Positions 43,191 to 52,614 of a stretch of 64,000 nt of DNA are shown here, piece by piece. The notes below the pieces were generated by a model. It made no database searches, was not told the origin of the DNA, and saw only the letters and a program-made list of their open reading frames with translations. The position numbers and the translations under genes were made by a program. How positions within the stretch are numbered: the first letter of the stretch is position 1; each line of letters starts with the position of its first letter. The stretch covers positions 186,001 through 250,000 of the forward strand of contig NZ_BOPG01000033.1 of assembly GCF_016863635.1 (NCBI RefSeq), written 5' to 3'. This DNA is from Virgisporangium aurantiacum. GTDB lineage: Bacteria > Actinomycetota > Actinomycetes > Mycobacteriales > Micromonosporaceae.

Positions 43191-44147
43191 CTAGCGCACC
43201 GAGCCGACCTGTTTGACGTGACGCAGCAGCGGCGCGGTCTCCACCCGCTCGACGCCGTCGAGCACGCCGACCCGTTCGGTGAGGTAGCGGTAGAGCGCCT
43301 CCATGTCGGAGCAGATCACCGTCGCGACGACGTTGGTGGCGCCGGTGGTCGCCGCCGCGAAAACGATCTCCTCGTGCGAGGCCAGCGCCGCACCGACGGA
43401 AGCCAGCCGCGACGGCGCGACGGCCAGCCACAGCAGCACCCGCGCGTGGAAACCGAGCCGGTCGGGGTCGACCTCCACGTCGAAGTACAGCGTGCCGGTC
43501 CGGATCAGGTCGTCGAGCCGGCGCCGCACGGCCGACTCGGACCATCCGGTGGCGGTTGCGAGCTGTGCGTGGGTGAGCCGGCCGTCGAGCGACAGCGCGT
43601 CGAGGAGCGGCCGGTCGCTGTCGGCGACCGCGGCCGGGCGGTCGTCGTCGGCGGGCGGCGGGGCGAGCCCGGCGACCTCCGCCGGGGTCAGGGGTAGTTG
43701 GAGATTGTCGGGGCCGACGGCCCCGCCGGCGAAACTGTGGATGACGCAGTGCGCGCTCACCGACACCAGTCGGGGCGTACGGGGCAGCTTCTGCAGCAGC
43801 AGGCTGTCCCGGTCACCGACGACCGGGACCTCGACGTTGCAGCCGATCTCGGTGCCGGCCGACATGATGCTGACCCACGTGGTGTCCGGCCGGCGGGCCA
43901 GCGCGGCGGCGATCGGTTCGGCGGCGCCGGGCGCGGTGTGCAGGCGGATGATCCACCTCTCGTAGCCGAGCCGGATCGGGTCGGGTCGGGCCACCACCCG
44001 GACGCCGGCGCGCTCGCGCAGGGTCCGGTAGCGCCGGGCCACGGTCTGGTCGGAGACGCCCAGCACGGCGGCCATCTCCCGGAAACCGGCCCGCCCGTGC
44101 ACCCGGAGGGCGTGGATGATGCGCCGGTCGAGCATGTCGATTTCCAC
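43191..44147 (-). CDS. double-length Lrp/AsnC-family regulator
   Basis: 318 residues with two Lrp-like units in one chain: HTH 1 (LDRRIIHALRVHGRAGFREM, GVSDQTVARRYRTL) with its RAM-like domain, and HTH 2 (DRPLLDALSLDGRLTHAQL, GWSESAVRRRLDDL) with a second RAM domain. Usual Lrp proteins are about 150 residues. GTG at 44147 or ATG 44135. Ends 10 bp before the Mrp-like gene, so probably co-transcribed with it. Divergent from an MFS exporter it may control. Confidence 0.85.
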   Translation of the reverse strand: MEIDMLDRRIIHALRVHGRAGFREMAAVLGVSDQTVARRYRTLRERAGVRVVARPDPIRLGYERWIIRLHTAPGAAEPIAAALARRPDTTWVSIMSAGTEIGCNVEVPVVGDRDSLLLQKLPRTPRLVSVSAHCVIHSFAGGAVGPDNLQLPLTPAEVAGLAPPPADDDRPAAVADSDRPLLDALSLDGRLTHAQLATATGWSESAVRRRLDDLIRTGTLYFDVEVDPDRLGFHARVLLWLAVAPSRLASVGAALASHEEIVFAAATTGATNVVATVICSDMEALYRYLTERVGVLDGVERVETAPLLRHVKQVGSVR

Positions 44148-44233
44148 CGCCCCAGCGTAGGCCGATGTCGAGATCCGCCGCTTAGGACCGGCGTCCATGG
44201 CGTCGGTGCCGGGCGCGACGCACCGTGGCGGTC

Positions 44234-45631
44234 ATGCGTAAATGGTCACCGCTGATCGCGGTGTGTCTGGGAACCTTCCTGCTGCTCGTCGACGTCACGA
44301 TCGTGGTGGTGGCGCTGCCGGCGCTCGCCGACGACCTCGACAGCTCGTTCGCCGACCTGCAGTGGGTGCTCGACGGCTACGCGCTCGCGCTGGCCGCCCT
44401 GCTGCTCGGCGCCGGGTCGCTCGCCGACCGCTACGGCCGGCGCCGCGCCTATCTCGTCGGGGTCGCGCTGTTCGGCGCGGCGTCGCTGGCCTGCGCCCTG
44501 GCGCCGAACGCGCCGTTCCTCATCGGGGCGCGGGTGGTGCAGGGCGTCGGCGGCGCGGCGATGTTCGCGACGACGGCCGCGATCCTCAACGTCACCTATT
44601 CCGGCCGCGACCGCGGCGTCGCGTTCGGCGTGTGGGGCGCGGTGAACGGCGCCGCGGCGGCGGCCGGCCCGATCGTCGGCGGGCTGCTCACCGAACACTT
44701 CGACTGGCGCTGGATCTTCCTCGTCAACCTGCCGGTCTGCGCGGCGGCGGCGTGGTACGCGGTGCGCGGCCTCACGGAATCGAAGGCGCCGCACCAGAAG
44801 AGCTTCGACCTGCCCGGCACGCTGACGTTCACGCTCGCCGCCGGCGCCGTCGTGTACGGGCTCATCCGCGCGACCGGCGACGGTTGGACCGACCGCTGGA
44901 CGCTCACGTCGTTCGCCGTCGGCGTCGCCGCCTCCGTCGCTTTCGTCGTGGTGGAACGGCTTTCGGCGCACCCGATGCTCGACCTCGACCTGTTCCGCGG
45001 CGCGTCGTTCCGCGCGCTGATCCTCGCCGCGCTGCTCGCGCAGGCCGCCGCGTTCGCGTACCTGCCCTACACAACCGTGTGGCTGCAACAGGTTCTCGGG
45101 CACGGACCGGTCGACGCCGGTCTCCTCGGCGCGCTGCCGATGAGCGGCGCGGCGCTCGTCGTGGGCGCGCTCGCCGGCGGACCGTTGCAGCGGATCGCAC
45201 CGAGAATCACCGTCGGGGTCGGGCTGGTTCTCATCGGCGCCGGCGCCGCGGCACAGGCGAATCTGGACGCGCACAGCGGCGGCGCCGCACTCATCCCCGG
45301 CCTGATCCTCACCGGCGTGGGGGTCGGCGCCGTGCTGCCGAACCTCGCGTCGGCGGTGCTGGCGGCGGTGCCGCGCGAGCGCAGCGGCATGGCCAGCGGC
45401 GCGCTGAACACGTTCCGCCAGTTGGGTTTCGCGCTCGGGGTCGCCGTGTTCGGTGCGCTGTTCCAGCATCAGGTCGACGAGCACGGCGGCGACGTGCGGG
45501 CCGGCTTCGCCGCCGGACTGAACGCCGCGCTGTGGTTGGCCGCGGCGCTGGCGTTGGTGGCGGCGGCGCTGGTGCTGGTGTCGGTGCGGCGGAACGCCGG
45601 GTCTGATCTCCGCCAGACAGCACCGCACTGA
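44234..45631 (+). CDS. DHA2-type MFS efflux transporter
   Basis: 465 residues from ATG 44234 (GTG 44225 possible). About 14 helices. LLVDVTIVVVALPALADDL is the DHA2 helix-1 motif, DRYGRRRAYLVG motif A and DWRWIFLVNLPV the family signature. Exports a small hydrophobic compound; substrate unknown. Divergent from the double Lrp regulator across about 80 bp. Confidence 0.88.
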   Translation: MRKWSPLIAVCLGTFLLLVDVTIVVVALPALADDLDSSFADLQWVLDGYALALAALLLGAGSLADRYGRRRAYLVGVALFGAASLACALAPNAPFLIGARVVQGVGGAAMFATTAAILNVTYSGRDRGVAFGVWGAVNGAAAAAGPIVGGLLTEHFDWRWIFLVNLPVCAAAAWYAVRGLTESKAPHQKSFDLPGTLTFTLAAGAVVYGLIRATGDGWTDRWTLTSFAVGVAASVAFVVVERLSAHPMLDLDLFRGASFRALILAALLAQAAAFAYLPYTTVWLQQVLGHGPVDAGLLGALPMSGAALVVGALAGGPLQRIAPRITVGVGLVLIGAGAAAQANLDAHSGGAALIPGLILTGVGVGAVLPNLASAVLAAVPRERSGMASGALNTFRQLGFALGVAVFGALFQHQVDEHGGDVRAGFAAGLNAALWLAAALALVAAALVLVSVRRNAGSDLRQTAPH

Positions 45632-45648
45632 CCGGCCAGGATTGCCTT

Positions 45649-46392
45649 ATGAGCACAGCACTTCAGGACAAGGTGGCCCTGGTCACCGGCGGCAGCCGCG
45701 GGATTGGCGCGGCCATCGCGCTCCGGCTGGCGGCCGACGGCGCCGACGTGGCCTTCACCTACCAAAGCAATCACGACCGTGCGGCCGGCGTCGTCGAGAA
45801 GATCAAGGATTCGGGACGCCGGGCGGTCGCGATCGTCGCCGACAGCGCCGACCCGGTGGCCGTCCGCGCCGCGGTCGAGCAGGCGGTCGGTGCACTGGGC
45901 CGCCTGGACGTGCTGGTCAACAACGCCGGCGTCGGCATACTGAAGCCGTTCACCGACGCCGGCGTCGACGAGTTCGACCGCACGATGGCCGTCAACGTGC
46001 GGGCCGCGTTCGTCGCCGCGCAGGCGGCGGTGCCGCACATGTCGGCCGGTGGCCGGATCGTCAACATCGGCAGCAACGTCGCCGACCGCACGGTGTTTCC
46101 GGGTTTCTCCATGTACGCGACGAGCAAGGCGGCGCTGGTCGGCCTCACCAAGGCGCTGGGCCGGGAACTCGGCCCGCGGGCCATCACCGTGAACCTCGTG
46201 CAGCCGGGCGCCACCGACACCGACCTGAACCCGGCCGACGGCCCCGACGCACCGGCGCAGGTCGCCCTGACGGCGCTGGGCCGCTACGCGTCGCCGGCCG
46301 AGGTCGCCGCCATGGTGGCGTATCTGGCCGGCCCGGAGGCCGCGTACGTCACCGGCGCCGCCCTCACCGTCGACGGCGGGTTCAACGTCTAA
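45649..46392 (+). CDS. short-chain dehydrogenase/reductase (FabG-like)
   Basis: 247 residues. TGGSRGIGAAIA cofactor motif, NNAGVG, catalytic Ser in GSNVAD region and YATSK (Tyr-x3-Lys). Classical SDR length. Follows the MFS gene by 17 nt on the same strand and could modify the exported compound or detoxify it. Confidence 0.9.
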   Translation: MSTALQDKVALVTGGSRGIGAAIALRLAADGADVAFTYQSNHDRAAGVVEKIKDSGRRAVAIVADSADPVAVRAAVEQAVGALGRLDVLVNNAGVGILKPFTDAGVDEFDRTMAVNVRAAFVAAQAAVPHMSAGGRIVNIGSNVADRTVFPGFSMYATSKAALVGLTKALGRELGPRAITVNLVQPGATDTDLNPADGPDAPAQVALTALGRYASPAEVAAMVAYLAGPEAAYVTGAALTVDGGFNV

Positions 46393-46766
46393 CCGTGGTG
46401 GACGGCCTCCACGTTGTGGCCGTCGGGGTCGCGGAGGAACACGCCGTAGTAGCCCGGGTGGTACTCCGGCCACTCCCGGGGAGCGTGCAGCACCTCGACG
46501 CCCGCCGCCACGGCGGCCGCGTGCACCGCGTCGACGGCGGCGCGGTCGGGCGCGGTGAACGCGACGTGCAACTCCCGGGTCTCGGCGCCGGCGGTGGGTC
46601 CGAGCCAGAAGTCGGGCTTCCCGTCGGCCAACGACAGCCCGACGACGAAGGTGTCGCCGGCCGGAAACCGCAGCGCCTCCCGAAACCCCAGCGGCGCGAA
46701 GACCCGCAGGTAGAACTCGACCGAGGCGGGCACGTCGGCAACCTGAATCCCCAGATGATCGATCAT
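46389..46766 (-). CDS. VOC/glyoxalase-fold protein
   Basis: 125 residues. MIDHLGIQVADVPASVEFY and GVFLRDPDGHNVEAVHH are the paired beta-alpha-beta3 units with metal ligands His4 and the C-terminal Glu/His. Could be a lyase, dioxygenase or resistance protein. Overlaps the convergent SDR stop by 4 nt. Confidence 0.85.
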   Translation of the reverse strand: MIDHLGIQVADVPASVEFYLRVFAPLGFREALRFPAGDTFVVGLSLADGKPDFWLGPTAGAETRELHVAFTAPDRAAVDAVHAAAVAAGVEVLHAPREWPEYHPGYYGVFLRDPDGHNVEAVHHG

Positions 46767-46819
46767 GCCCCGAACCTAACCCACCCCCTGAGCCCGGGCA
46801 GGCGATAGGCTTCCGCGGC

Positions 46820-48067
46820 GTGTCAACTAGTGCGGTGTGCGGGCGGTGCGGCGCGTCCATGGTTTCGCTGCACGGGGCGGAGCCGTGGTGCGCGGCGTGC
46901 GGGAACGGGCTCGAGCGGTTCGACCCGGAGGAGAACGAGGTCATCGGCTGGCGGTGGCTCGACCGCGGGCTCTACTCGCTCGCCTTCCGGGAAACGCACG
47001 AGGAGTTCGAGCTTCTCGCGAACCGGCCCGTCCCGGCGAAGGGCCCGGCCGGCACCCGGATCGGCGTGCTGGCGATCTCGGTGGCGTTGCACCTCACCGT
47101 GCTGGCGTGTCTCGTCGGCGGGCTCTGGTTGTGCGTCCAGGATTTTCCGTCCTTCTGGCTTCTTCCCGGCGGGATTCTGGTGCTGATCGCGATCGAGCTG
47201 CGGCCGCGGTTCGGCCGGATGCAGGGCAAGGCGGTCACGCGGAGCGAGGCACCGGCGCTCTACGCGTTGGTCGACCGGGTCGCGGCGGCGGTCGGCGCGC
47301 CGCCGCCGCACGCCATCGTCGTCGACGAGGACTTCAACGCCAGCGCGGGCACGGTCGGCATTCGCCGGCGGCGGGTGCTCACGCTCGGGCTGCCGTTGTG
47401 GGGGGCGCTCGATCCGCAGGGGCGGGTGGCGCTGCTCGGGCACGAACTCGGCCACTTCGTCAACGGCGACGTGCGGCGGACGCTGCTCACCCAGCCGGTC
47501 TACACCACCCTGCCGGCGGTGATGCACTTCCTCTCGCCGTCGCGCGGGTCCGGGGCCGAGGGGATCGTCTCCTGGCTCGGTGGCTGGGTGTGGCGGGTGG
47601 TGGCCGCGGCGCTGCGGTGGGTGGTCCAGGTCGCCTGGCTGACGCTGCTGCGGCTGGCCCAGCGCGACGCCCAGCGCGCCGAGTACCTCGCCGACTCGAT
47701 GGCCGCGACCGTCGCCGGTTCCGACGCCGCCCTCCGCGTGCTCGACGTCCTCCAGCTCGACGAGCCGGTGCTGGTCGAACTGCGCCGGGCGGCGCGCCGC
47801 AAGGAGTCCGCGTCGGTGTGGCCGGCGCTCGCGGCCCGCGCGGTCGCCGACGCCGCCGACACGATGCCGCTGCGGCGTCAGCTCAGCATCCGCGCCGACG
47901 TCTCGCTCACGGCGTCGCACCCGCCGACCGCGCTCCGGTCGCGGCTCCTCGGCACGCGGCCGCCGCTCGGGGCCGAAGTTCCATTGGACGCCCACACAGC
48001 GGGCCTCATCGAGGCCGAACTCGCCACCCGCTACGAGAACTGCGTGCGGTCGCTGGCGCTCCAGTGA
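46820..48067 (+). CDS. membrane M48-family metallopeptidase with zinc-ribbon
   Basis: 415 residues from GTG 46820. An N-terminal zinc ribbon (C7/C10 and C24/C27), two transmembrane helices (about 95-118 and 122-140), then an M48 protease domain with HELGH near 208 and the third ligand in AEYLAD near 287, flanked by hydrophobic helices. HtpX-like enzymes degrade misfolded membrane proteins; the added zinc ribbon is unusual. The last 62 bp overlap a convergent gene. Confidence 0.85.
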   Translation: MSTSAVCGRCGASMVSLHGAEPWCAACGNGLERFDPEENEVIGWRWLDRGLYSLAFRETHEEFELLANRPVPAKGPAGTRIGVLAISVALHLTVLACLVGGLWLCVQDFPSFWLLPGGILVLIAIELRPRFGRMQGKAVTRSEAPALYALVDRVAAAVGAPPPHAIVVDEDFNASAGTVGIRRRRVLTLGLPLWGALDPQGRVALLGHELGHFVNGDVRRTLLTQPVYTTLPAVMHFLSPSRGSGAEGIVSWLGGWVWRVVAAALRWVVQVAWLTLLRLAQRDAQRAEYLADSMAATVAGSDAALRVLDVLQLDEPVLVELRRAARRKESASVWPALAARAVADAADTMPLRRQLSIRADVSLTASHPPTALRSRLLGTRPPLGAEVPLDAHTAGLIEAELATRYENCVRSLALQ

Positions 48068-48782
48068 GCACGGTCGCCCGGTGCACCCGCGTGACGTGCG
48101 GCATCGGGAAGTGGTCCCGCCCGGCCAGGTCGGGCGTGGTGGTGAGGCGGCGCACGGCGTCGAGCAGGGTACGGCGGTCGGCCGCCGAACCGACCAGGTA
48201 CGGCGAACGGGTCATGGTGAGGTTCACCAGGCCGTCGGGCGTCATGCGGATGTCGTGCCGGAACCCGGCGGTCGCGACCGGGCCGAACAGCGGGCCGAGG
48301 TCGACGGCCGGGCGGCCGGCCGTCACGGCGTCGGCGCCGTCGATGATCTCGACGAACCGCACCGTCCAGGGCACGCCGAGGTCGGCGTCGTTCCACAGCG
48401 CGGCGAACACGCCCTCGGGACGCAGGACGCGCGCGATCTCCGCGGGCGCCCGCTCGGGATCGAACCAGTGGAACGCCTGCCCGGCCACCACCGCGTCGAC
48501 GGACGCGGCCGGCAGGGGGACCGCTTCGGCCGTCCCCGTCAGAACCTCGACGCCCGGGCTGGCCTCGGCCAGGCGGTGCCGCATGCGGTCGTCGGGTTCG
48601 ACGGCGACCACGTCGTGCCCGAGGTCGCGGAGCAGGCGGCTCAGGATCCCGGTGCCGGCGCCCAGATCGGCGACGCGCAGCGGGCGCCGGCCCAGCGCCC
48701 AGCGCACCGCGTCCGGCGCGTAGCCGGGCCGGTAGGCGTCGTACCGCTCGGCCTCCGAGCCGAACGAACGGGCGTGCTCCAT
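48006..48782 (-). CDS. class I SAM-dependent methyltransferase
   Basis: 258 residues, ATG 48782. RSFGSEAERYDAYRPGY, VADLGAGTGILSRLL and VVAGQAFHWFDPERA parallel the protein at 31432-32223 motif by motif, so the two are paralogues. Substrate unknown. The tail (residues after about 235, basic and Ser/Arg-rich) lies in the overlap with the M48 gene and may be an incidental extension. Follows the secreted protein gene by 5 bp. Confidence 0.82.
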   Translation of the reverse strand: MEHARSFGSEAERYDAYRPGYAPDAVRWALGRRPLRVADLGAGTGILSRLLRDLGHDVVAVEPDDRMRHRLAEASPGVEVLTGTAEAVPLPAASVDAVVAGQAFHWFDPERAPAEIARVLRPEGVFAALWNDADLGVPWTVRFVEIIDGADAVTAGRPAVDLGPLFGPVATAGFRHDIRMTPDGLVNLTMTRSPYLVGSAADRRTLLDAVRRLTTTPDLAGRDHFPMPHVTRVHRATVLTGAPATARSSRSGWRVRPR

Positions 48783-48787
48783 GACCC

Positions 48788-49846
48788 TCAGTCCACCATC
48801 AGAACCGAGAACTCCGAATCGGCGGGCAGGTCGGTGGTGCGGTCGAAACAGTTGACCGTCGCGTCGCCGGGTCCCCACCACGCGATGTGGCAGTAGGTCG
48901 ACGGGTTGCCGCGGGACCCGGCGGTGGCGTGCCCGCCGCCCATGGCGAGCCCGGGGAACGTCACCCGGTAGTTTCCGATGCCCCAGCGGGTGAAGCCGGT
49001 GGCGCCGCCCGCGTTCCGGTACCCGGCGAGGTACCACGACGTGAGGTCGTCGCTGAAGTACGAGTAGTGCGCGTTCGCCGACGCCGCACCGGTACCGAGC
49101 GCGCTGACGCCGTGGGCGTAGGTCACCACGAACCGGGTGTCGACGGGCGCACCGGCCGCGTCGTGGCAGAAGACCGCGATCGGCGTGGGCGTCTCGTCGT
49201 TCTCGCCGTGCACCTCGCACCGCGCCGGCCCGCGGCCGTACGCCGTCACCTGGTACACGCCGTCGTGGTGGTCGACCGGGTAATGGCTGTCGACAGTGCC
49301 GACGATCATCATGTAGACGCCCACCGACTGCCGCCACACCTGCGGGGTGCCGCCGGTGGAGTCGTACCACGACTTCGGCTCGTACGGCACGCCCAGCGGC
49401 GGTGACGCCTTGCTGGCGAACAGGTACGCCAGCGTGCCCGGCAGCCCGGTGCGGTTGGTGAAGCCGGCGACGAACCGCGTGTCGGCCGCCGTACCCGCGG
49501 CGTCGAAGCAGTGGACGTCGACGACCTGATCGCTCCCGCCGGACCGCCATCCGGCGACGGTGCAGATCGCGGTGTTGCCCGACCCGTACGGCCGCGCGTG
49601 CGCGACCCCGCCGCTGCCGGCCATGCCCTCGAACGTCAGCCGGTACACGCCCGCCGACGGCCGGTGGACGGTGATGTCGCCGCCGGTCGAGTTGTGCCTC
49701 CATGCGTGCCCGACGGTGTAGTCCACAGTGGAGGGTTGGTCGACCCACACGTAGCCGTCGACCGCGCCCGGCCCGGCGAAGGCGGGGACCGGCGCGAACA
49801 GGATCACGAGCAGCGCCGCCGCGAGCGCAATCGGGTACCGCCTCAT
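48788..49846 (-). CDS. secreted protein with three repeated about 95-residue domains
   Basis: 352 residues from ATG 49846 (an in-frame upstream extension lacks signal features and is not favoured). Signal peptide 1-26. Three homologous units follow, each with a GVYRLTFEGM-type strand (also GIGNYRVTFPGLA), an Ala/Gly-rich turn, a Cys-containing strand, VxCFD/VFCHD and a DTRFVxxF strand. Each unit has a Cys pair likely to form a disulfide. Function unknown; cell-surface or exported beta-sandwich is likely. Confidence 0.7.
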   Translation of the reverse strand: MRRYPIALAAALLVILFAPVPAFAGPGAVDGYVWVDQPSTVDYTVGHAWRHNSTGGDITVHRPSAGVYRLTFEGMAGSGGVAHARPYGSGNTAICTVAGWRSGGSDQVVDVHCFDAAGTAADTRFVAGFTNRTGLPGTLAYLFASKASPPLGVPYEPKSWYDSTGGTPQVWRQSVGVYMMIVGTVDSHYPVDHHDGVYQVTAYGRGPARCEVHGENDETPTPIAVFCHDAAGAPVDTRFVVTYAHGVSALGTGAASANAHYSYFSDDLTSWYLAGYRNAGGATGFTRWGIGNYRVTFPGLAMGGGHATAGSRGNPSTYCHIAWWGPGDATVNCFDRTTDLPADSEFSVLMVD

Positions 49847-50053
49847 GGGCGGCAGCGTGCGGCCGGAGGGGGAGCCGGAGCCCGGGTGTGTCATCCACCC
49901 GACACCGGCCCTGGCCGATCGGTCGACCGCGACTCTCCGTGATTCTTTGCTGACAATTCCCAGCTCAGGCCACTCGAATGGGTATCGAGGGTCCAACGTC
50001 GGACAAGTTCATTGATAATGGTCAGCGGTCACTGGTTAGGAAGGATCACGGTT

Positions 50054-50866
50054 ATGCAGCCGTCGCCACCCGCTCCTGAGGATCTTGACATCGACACCGA
50101 GCGGCCAACCGCCGCCCGCGCCTACGACTACCTGCTCGGCGGCGACCACAACTTCGCCTCCGACCGGGAGATGATCCGCCAGGCCATGGAGTTCATGCCT
50201 GACCTGCCCATCCAGGCACAGGCGAACCGGGCCTTCCTGCACCGCGCGGTGACCTACCTGGCCGGCGCCGGCGTGCGGCAGTTCCTCGACATCGGCTCCG
50301 GCATCCCCACCCGGGGCAATGTGCACGAGGTCGCCCAGCTGGCGGCACCCGACGCGAAGGTCGTCTACGTCGACATCGATCCGGTGGCGGTCAGTCACGG
50401 CCGTCAGCTGCTGGCGGGTGATCCCCACACGACCGTCATCCAGGAGGACGCGCGTAACGCCGCCGAGATCATCAACCACCCCGACGTCCGGTCGCTGCTC
50501 GACTTCACCCGCCCGGTCGCCGTGCTCATGGTGGCGCTGCTGCACGTCATCCCGGACAGCGACGATCCGTACGGCATGGTGACGACGGTGCGGTCGGTCC
50601 TGGCGCCCGGCAGCTACCTGGCCATCGCGCACGGCACCGGCGACGGCCGGAAGGACGCCGAGCGGCTGGTCGAGATCTCCCGCCAGACCCCCACCACGAT
50701 GACGCTGCGCGACCGCGCCGGCGTCCTGCGCTTCTTCGACGGCTTCGAGCTGGTCGAGCCGGGGCTGGTCTGGGCGCCGGAGTGGCGGCCCGAGTCGCCC
50801 GACGACGTTCCCGCCGAGCCCGCGCGCACCAGCAGCAACTACGTCGGCGTCGGGCGCCTGACATGA
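50054..50866 (+). CDS. S-adenosyl methyltransferase (PF04672/DUF574 type)
   Basis: 270 residues, ATG 50054 with AAGGA upstream. RPTAARAYDYLLGGDHNFASD and QFLDIGSGIPTRGNVHEVAQ are the signatures of this actinobacterial family; VVYVDIDPVAVSHG holds the SAM-binding acid. Substrate not known. Translationally coupled (ATGA) to the GGDEF-EAL gene. Confidence 0.92.
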   Translation: MQPSPPAPEDLDIDTERPTAARAYDYLLGGDHNFASDREMIRQAMEFMPDLPIQAQANRAFLHRAVTYLAGAGVRQFLDIGSGIPTRGNVHEVAQLAAPDAKVVYVDIDPVAVSHGRQLLAGDPHTTVIQEDARNAAEIINHPDVRSLLDFTRPVAVLMVALLHVIPDSDDPYGMVTTVRSVLAPGSYLAIAHGTGDGRKDAERLVEISRQTPTTMTLRDRAGVLRFFDGFELVEPGLVWAPEWRPESPDDVPAEPARTSSNYVGVGRLT

Positions 50867-52614
50867 GTGATGCGGGCTCGGGCCTCGACGCGTTCGTCCG
50901 GGCCTGGGCACGGGAGATCATCGGCACCTCGTACGTGCCGATGACGCGCGCGCAGACCGTCGATTTCCTGCGGGGGCGGGCCGACCTGCTGGTCGGGTCG
51001 CTCACCGCCGAGACGTTCGACGCCGGCGCCGGCTACGCCGTGGGCACGACGCTGGCGCGCGCCGATTTCACCGCGCCGGAGGCGTTGGGGCGGACGATCG
51101 CGCTGATGAAGGCGCGGTTCCTCGCCGACGTCGGCCTGAGCACCGCTGTGCCGACCGACGCGGACTCCGCCGCGGAGGCCGATCGGCGGCTCGCGGCGTT
51201 GATCGGCGCGCTGGCCGAGGGGTTCGCCCGGGCCGTGCGCGACCGCACCCTCGACGCGCAGGACGACATGCGCCGCGCGGCCCTCCGGGCGAAGGCGGCG
51301 GCCGAGCGCGCGGTGCGCGACAGCGAGGCACGCGTGCTGCACGCCGCGCTGCACGACCAGCTGACCGGGCTGCCCAACCGGGCCCTGTTCACCCAGGAAC
51401 TGGCCCGCACGCTCGCCGCCCCGCCGGCGCCGCGGCTGGCCGTCTGCTTCGTCGGGCTCGACCGGTTCAAGCTCATCAACGGGACGTTCGGACCGGCGGT
51501 CGGCGACCGCGTGCTGGTCCTCGTCGCGGAGCAGTTGCGGGCGCTGGCCGACGAGCACGACTGCCTCGTTGCGCGCATCGGCGGCGACGAGTTCGCTTTC
51601 CTCGTCCCCGATACGACCTGTACCGACGACGCGCTGAAGTTCGCCGACCGCGCGTTGCGGCGCATCGCCGAACCGGTGTGTCTCGACGGCCGCGACGTGC
51701 CGCTGTCGGCGAGCGCCGGTGTGCTGGAACGGTCGGCCGACGGCGGTGATCCCGAGGACGTGATGCGGGCGGTGGGCGTCACCCTGCAGTGGGCCAAGGC
51801 CGACGGCCGGGCCCGGTGCGCGCAGTTCGACCCCGACCGCAACACCGGCGACGTCGCCCGGTACGCGCTGTCGGCGGCGATGCCGGCCGGGCTGCGCAAC
51901 GACGAGTTCGTGCTGTTCTACCAACCGCTGGTCGAGCTGGTTTCCGGGCAACCGGTCGGGATGGAGGCGCTGGCGCGCTGGCGGCATCCGGTGCGGGGCC
52001 TGTTGAGCCCCAACGAGTTCATCGGGCTGGCCGAGGACAGCGGGCTGATCGTCGGCCTCGGCCTGCGGTTGCTGGAGAAGGCGTGCCGGCAGGCCGAGGC
52101 GTGGCGGTGGCGGGGTCCGGGCGCGCCGTTCGTGAGCGTGAACCTTGCGGTGCAACAGATCCGGGACCCGGGGCTGGTCGCACAGGTCGCCGATGTGCTC
52201 GACCGGGTGGGCCTGCCGCCCGAACTGCTGCAACTGGAGATCACCGAGAGCGCCGTGATGAGCATCGACGACCACTCGCTCGGCACGCTGCGTGCGTTGC
52301 GGCGCCTCGGTGTCCGGCTGGTCATCGACGACTTCGGTACCGGCTACGCCAACCTGTCGTACCTGTGCGACCTTCCGGTCGACGGGCTCAAGCTCGCCGC
52401 CACGTTCATGCAGGGGCTCGACGACGACCCGGACTGCAAGCGGTCGGCGTTGCTGGACGCGATGGTGGCGGTCGGGCACCGGGTCGGGCTGTCCGTCACC
52501 GCGGAGGGCGTGGAGACGCCGGCTCAGGCCGACCGGCTGCGTCGGCTGGGGTGCGACCTGGCGCAGGGGTGGCTGTTCGGCCGGCCGGTTCCGCCGGAGG
52601 AGCTGTTCTCCTGA
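50863..52614 (+). CDS. GGDEF-EAL cyclic-di-GMP turnover protein
   Basis: 583 residues. N-terminal helical sensor region of about 170 residues without membrane segment; GGDEF domain with intact active loop IGGDEFAF; EAL domain with EAL (GMEALARW), LEITESAV, DDFGTGYANLSYL and AEGVET. All catalytic motifs look intact, so both synthesis and breakdown of c-di-GMP are possible. In actinomycetes c-di-GMP steers development. The coupled methyltransferase may share its signal. Confidence 0.9.
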   Translation: MSDAGSGLDAFVRAWAREIIGTSYVPMTRAQTVDFLRGRADLLVGSLTAETFDAGAGYAVGTTLARADFTAPEALGRTIALMKARFLADVGLSTAVPTDADSAAEADRRLAALIGALAEGFARAVRDRTLDAQDDMRRAALRAKAAAERAVRDSEARVLHAALHDQLTGLPNRALFTQELARTLAAPPAPRLAVCFVGLDRFKLINGTFGPAVGDRVLVLVAEQLRALADEHDCLVARIGGDEFAFLVPDTTCTDDALKFADRALRRIAEPVCLDGRDVPLSASAGVLERSADGGDPEDVMRAVGVTLQWAKADGRARCAQFDPDRNTGDVARYALSAAMPAGLRNDEFVLFYQPLVELVSGQPVGMEALARWRHPVRGLLSPNEFIGLAEDSGLIVGLGLRLLEKACRQAEAWRWRGPGAPFVSVNLAVQQIRDPGLVAQVADVLDRVGLPPELLQLEITESAVMSIDDHSLGTLRALRRLGVRLVIDDFGTGYANLSYLCDLPVDGLKLAATFMQGLDDDPDCKRSALLDAMVAVGHRVGLSVTAEGVETPAQADRLRRLGCDLAQGWLFGRPVPPEELFS

